A stretch of 64,000 nt of DNA, taken from Treponema primitia ZAS-2 (GTDB taxonomy: Bacteria; Spirochaetota; Spirochaetia; Treponematales; Breznakiellaceae). The position numbers and the translations under genes were made by a program. Shown one piece after another: positions 61,526 through 64,000 of this stretch (position 1 is its first letter; every line of letters starts with the position of its first letter). The stretch is from positions 1,364,001 to 1,428,000 of the forward strand of contig NC_015578.1 of the NCBI RefSeq assembly GCF_000214375.1. Reading direction: 5' to 3'. The notes beneath the pieces were generated by a model, which did no database searches, was not told the DNA's origin, and was given only the letters and a program-made list of their open reading frames with translations.

Positions 61526-61864
61526 TCATTTAGTTTCTTTGTTATTTTGTATTTTCACCAGGCCCTTTATCTGATCTAATAAAAAATCCTGAAAGTGGCG
61601 GTTCAGGGAATTAAAATTGATTATCAATTCTTCAAGCCTTTTGTCAGGTTCCCTGCTGAACATTTTACCCTCGCCGGAGACCAGCCAGTTTTTATTTACC
61701 CCGTAAACAGAAGAAATAAGTTCAATGATACGTTCGTTTGCTTTTTTGTTGCCCAATTCCATATTGGCATAATATCCATTGGAAAGGTGTATTCCCCTGG
61801 AAAAATTGATCTGCGAAAGATTTAGGGAAGCTCTCACCTGTTTAATACGTTCATTTACCGTCAT
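61526..61864 (-). CDS. XRE-family transcriptional regulator
   Basis: A 112-aa regulator. The N-terminal helix-turn-helix reads NERIKQVRASLNLSQINFSR, then LSNGYYANMELGNKKANERI, then VYGVNKNWLVSGEG, a phage-repressor-like type. A helical tail follows. The ATG at 61864 is preferred because AGGTGG lies about 8 bases upstream. It reads divergently from the small gene at 62040 and may control it. Confidence 0.85.
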   Translation of the reverse strand: MTVNERIKQVRASLNLSQINFSRGIHLSNGYYANMELGNKKANERIIELISSVYGVNKNWLVSGEGKMFSREPDKRLEELIINFNSLNRHFQDFLLDQIKGLVKIQNNKETK

Positions 61865-62039
61865 CGCACTACCCACCTAAAACCATAGCTTATTACAGCG
61901 TTTTTAGCAAGTTTTGAGGAAATATCGGTAATTTGATAAAATCCGGCGGATGGGGGTATTGCCCACTTTTTAATAAAGCTATAAAATACTTTATTGAAAA
62001 GATTATGCGAAATTTGCCGTTCATAAAAGGAGTTTAGGT

Positions 62040-62207
62040 ATGGCAAAGGCAATTGAAAAAAAAGTTGAAACCCTGTACAAAAAATATTTGATTCTTACCG
62101 ATGAAAACAAGAAAAAAATTCTTGATATGTCACGAATACTGGTTCGTACACAAAATAAAATAGTTCCCTCTGTAAAGGATAAGGAATCGGATAAAGGCAA
62201 AAAATAA
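62040..62207 (+). CDS. Small lysine-rich protein divergent from the XRE gene
   Basis: A 55-aa protein, MAKAIEKKVETLYKKYLILT followed by DENKKKILDMSRILVRTQNK and a short charged tail. AAAAGGAG at 62025-62032 sits 7 bases before the ATG. It is probably a helical regulatory or partner protein of the XRE regulator, a pairing I have seen in other Treponema-like contexts but cannot name. Codon use is AT-rich compared with neighbouring genes. Confidence 0.65.
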   Translation: MAKAIEKKVETLYKKYLILTDENKKKILDMSRILVRTQNKIVPSVKDKESDKGKK

Positions 62208-62269
62208 GAGGCCTCTGTTTTGGATAAGCCCGGGAAAAACCCCGCCGATTCCTGAAACCGATAGGTTTT

Positions 62270-63121
62270 TTACTCCGCCGGGCTAAATCTGTACCCGCTG
62301 CCATCGGCGCTGACCGTACCGATAGCCGGGTAGGCCAGGTGCATGCCACCAATGGCTATGTGGTTTGCAGTGGCGTATTCCAGTATGCGGCGGCGTGTGA
62401 GCGCGGCGGCTGCCGGATCAGTGTCGTAGGTAACCGACTGATCCGGCAGGGGGAACTGGATGGGCCCGGCATGCATCACATCCCCCCAGAGGATGATTTT
62501 TTTGCCCTCCGATTCCACCAGAAAAGCGGTGTGCCCCGGTGTGTGGCCAAAGGCGGCGATGGCTTTAATGCCCGGCAGTAATTCTGTCAGGGTTGAACCC
62601 AGTTCACCAGGGCGGAATGTTTCTACCCGGTTACCGTAGGGCGCCAGGGCTTCTGAGGCTGAAGGATTAGCCCCGGGTTTTACCCAGAAGTCCTTTTCCT
62701 GCTGGGCCAGGTAGACCTTGGCCTTGGGGAACAGGGGCATGCCGTTTTTTTGAAGCCCCCCTATATGGTCCCCGTGCATGTGGGTTAGTAATACTGCGTC
62801 CACTTGGTCAGGGCTTGTCCCCAAGGTTTTCATTGAGTCAAAGATGGTCCTGCCGAAGCCGGTATCCACCAAAATGATTTTGCCGGGGCTGCGGATCAGG
62901 AAGACGTTAGTTTGGGAGATGTATTTCCCACCGGGAATGTACTTGTCCAGGGCGGCTTTGTTAGGGTTCAGGAGGATTCCGGGGTTACCCTCGCCGCGCG
63001 CCTCAACCAGCATGTGGACATCTATATGCCCCAGGCGGTAAGTGAAGTAGGAATCATCCGCAGAAACACTGTTTACTGCCATGGCGCCCATGATAATACC
63101 GCCCAGTACATTGATTTTCAT
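62270..63121 (-). CDS. Exported beta-lactamase-fold metallohydrolase
   Basis: A 283-aa protein with a signal-like N-terminus (KINVLGGIIMGAMAVNSVSA). The zinc motif LLTHMHGDHIGGL, the FGHTPGHTAFLV histidine and the LWGDVMHAG aspartate are all in place. MBL-fold hydrolases of this type act on lactones, thioesters or sulfur compounds; the substrate is not clear. It is 12 bases downstream of lysS1 and shares its direction. Confidence 0.85.
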   Translation of the reverse strand: MKINVLGGIIMGAMAVNSVSADDSYFTYRLGHIDVHMLVEARGEGNPGILLNPNKAALDKYIPGGKYISQTNVFLIRSPGKIILVDTGFGRTIFDSMKTLGTSPDQVDAVLLTHMHGDHIGGLQKNGMPLFPKAKVYLAQQEKDFWVKPGANPSASEALAPYGNRVETFRPGELGSTLTELLPGIKAIAAFGHTPGHTAFLVESEGKKIILWGDVMHAGPIQFPLPDQSVTYDTDPAAAALTRRRILEYATANHIAIGGMHLAYPAIGTVSADGSGYRFSPAE

Positions 63122-63133
63122 AAAATCCCCTGT

Positions 63134-64000
63134 CTAATAGCCCTGTAATATTTCCAACAGTTGTGATCTGTCTATGGAGCGTAGAAAATTTGCCAGCCTG
63201 GGTCCCTGGTCTTTGCCGATTAAAGCTTGGTAAGCGGCGCGGAACAGGGCCTTCCCGTCCATCTGGTGATTCTCCGCCACCTTGTAGATGGCTTCGGCGC
63301 AGGATTTGTCATCTCCGAACTGGTCAATGACGGCAATAACCTGGTCCCGCAGGTCCCGGATAGCGGCGGCCTCAGTATCCCTGAGCGCGGAGCTGCCGGC
63401 TGTATCGCCGGGGGTGCGCAGGCGGAAGCGGAATTCTTCCGGGGCGCAGTTTTCTGCCCAGTATTTGGCCCGCTTTGCCCGCTCTTTAAGGCCCGGCAAT
63501 TGCTCCGGTTTGGGGCCTCCGGGGCTGTTTGCCAGGCTCTCCAGGGCGCGGTCTATGTCGCCGTCGGCGATCTGGATGAGGTTGCAGAGGTGGCGGAAGG
63601 GGATTTGCCAGGGCATCACCGGGGGAACCGATGCCACCTGGGAAAGCTCGTAGATGCGCCGGGCCTTGCGGTAAGCGGCCTCGTCCTTTGCCTCCTCGGC
63701 TTTCCAGGCTATGCGTTCCAGGCGGTCGTAGTCTTCGTAAATTTTAATCACGTCCAGATCAAAGGAGATGGTAAATTCCGTGTTAGGCCGGGTTCCGGCA
63801 AAGAGGTAGCGGGTGAGCTCCGGGGTATAGACCCGCAGCACGTCCCGTAAGTCTATCACATTGCCCGAGGAACTGGACATCTTTCCCGGCACACCTTTGG
63901 TGCCGATGAAGTCGTAGCGGAAGGTGACCGGGGCATCCCAGGCGTACACATCTTTACTGACATGCCGGGCAGTGTCAAAGGAGCCGCCCTGGCTGTGGTG
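63134..64000 (-). CDS. lysK: Class I lysyl-tRNA synthetase (N-terminal part outside window)
   Basis: A class I LysRS, which charges tRNA(Lys). The visible part has KGVPGKMSSSSGNVIDLRDV with the KMSKS-type signature, and the following VLRVYTPELTRYLFAGTRPN. The alpha-helical C-terminal region then runs to the stop at 63134. The frame is open to base 64000 on the minus strand (HSQGGSFDTARHVSKDVYAW), so the start lies to the right. Class I LysRS is characteristic of spirochaetes, most archaea and some alpha-proteobacteria. Confidence 0.92.
   Translation of the reverse strand, partial: HHSQGGSFDTARHVSKDVYAWDAPVTFRYDFIGTKGVPGKMSSSSGNVIDLRDVLRVYTPELTRYLFAGTRPNTEFTISFDLDVIKIYEDYDRLERIAWKAEEAKDEAAYRKARRIYELSQVASVPPVMPWQIPFRHLCNLIQIADGDIDRALESLANSPGGPKPEQLPGLKERAKRAKYWAENCAPEEFRFRLRTPGDTAGSSALRDTEAAAIRDLRDQVIAVIDQFGDDKSCAEAIYKVAENHQMDGKALFRAAYQALIGKDQGPRLANFLRSIDRSQLLEILQGY

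Noticed and set aside
1-64000. tRNA and rRNA genes
   Set aside because: No T-loop or anticodon-arm pattern or rRNA signature stretch was recognised by eye; a covariance search was not possible here.

Overview
The window looks like chromosomal DNA of a free-living spirochaete, most likely a Treponema of the termite-gut type. This is inferred from a class I lysyl-tRNA synthetase, many large surface lipoproteins, a moderately GC-rich base composition with AT-rich promoters (TTGACA / TATACT-like), frequent ATGA gene overlaps, and many small toxin-antitoxin-like pairs. No rRNA, tRNA, CRISPR array, transposase or prophage was recognised. Species assignment is inference only.

Layout. 1-3,000: lipoprotein phosphoesterase (cut by the left edge), phosphoribosyltransferase, RNase HII, and a small gene pair whose second member carries an in-frame stop. 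3,030-8,810: a DUF3786 protein, then a tight operon of galactokinase-like kinase, SurE, a TPR protein and a TPR/NHL/VWA-like exported protein. 8,850-9,445: toxin-antitoxin pair. 9,529-16,140: ThiI plus cysteine desulfurase (sulfur transfer to tRNA), an ArsR regulator, a WecA-type sugar-phosphate transferase, and a fused aspartokinase-homoserine dehydrogenase. 16,155-17,107: a segment bounded by two copies of one 25-nt palindromic sequence, holding a fragment of a repeat-protein gene and a toxin-antitoxin-like pair. 17,369-32,744: a tandem duplication of a two-gene unit, A1-B1-A2-B2. A is a fibronectin-III-like lipoprotein and B a lipoprotein with a right-handed beta-helix repeat. 32,874-37,744: a FecR-like secreted protein and two paralogous envelope proteins with transglutaminase-like domains; one keeps and one has lost the catalytic residues. 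37,778-46,474: a 4Fe-4S protein, a BrnTA pair, a DUF362 protein, glycogen phosphorylase, a frameshifted antitoxin, an FMN reductase, a VapBC-like pair and a sugar symporter. 46,632-53,548: FKBP isomerase, a DksA-like zinc finger, a PHP phosphatase, a double-receiver regulator, a DJ-1 protein, RseC, a degenerate YmdB and a TPR protein. 53,743-57,194: an HD-GYP-like protein and a nucleotide-cyclase-like protein. 57,315-64,000: GroES, RlpA, a HAD phosphatase, ParA-ParB, an XRE regulator with a divergent small gene, a beta-lactamase-fold hydrolase and the C-terminal half of LysRS.

The most unusual signal is non-coding. Three copies (47,472-47,727; 50,873-51,102; and 50,515-50,675 on the minus strand) share one architecture. 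Each has a 29-30 bp perfect or near-perfect stem whose sequence differs between copies while staying complementary, capping a 61-74 nt core with nearly invariant unpaired motifs and further covarying inner pairs. This is what a conserved structured RNA, or a single-stranded DNA element, would look like. I do not recognise it as a named family.
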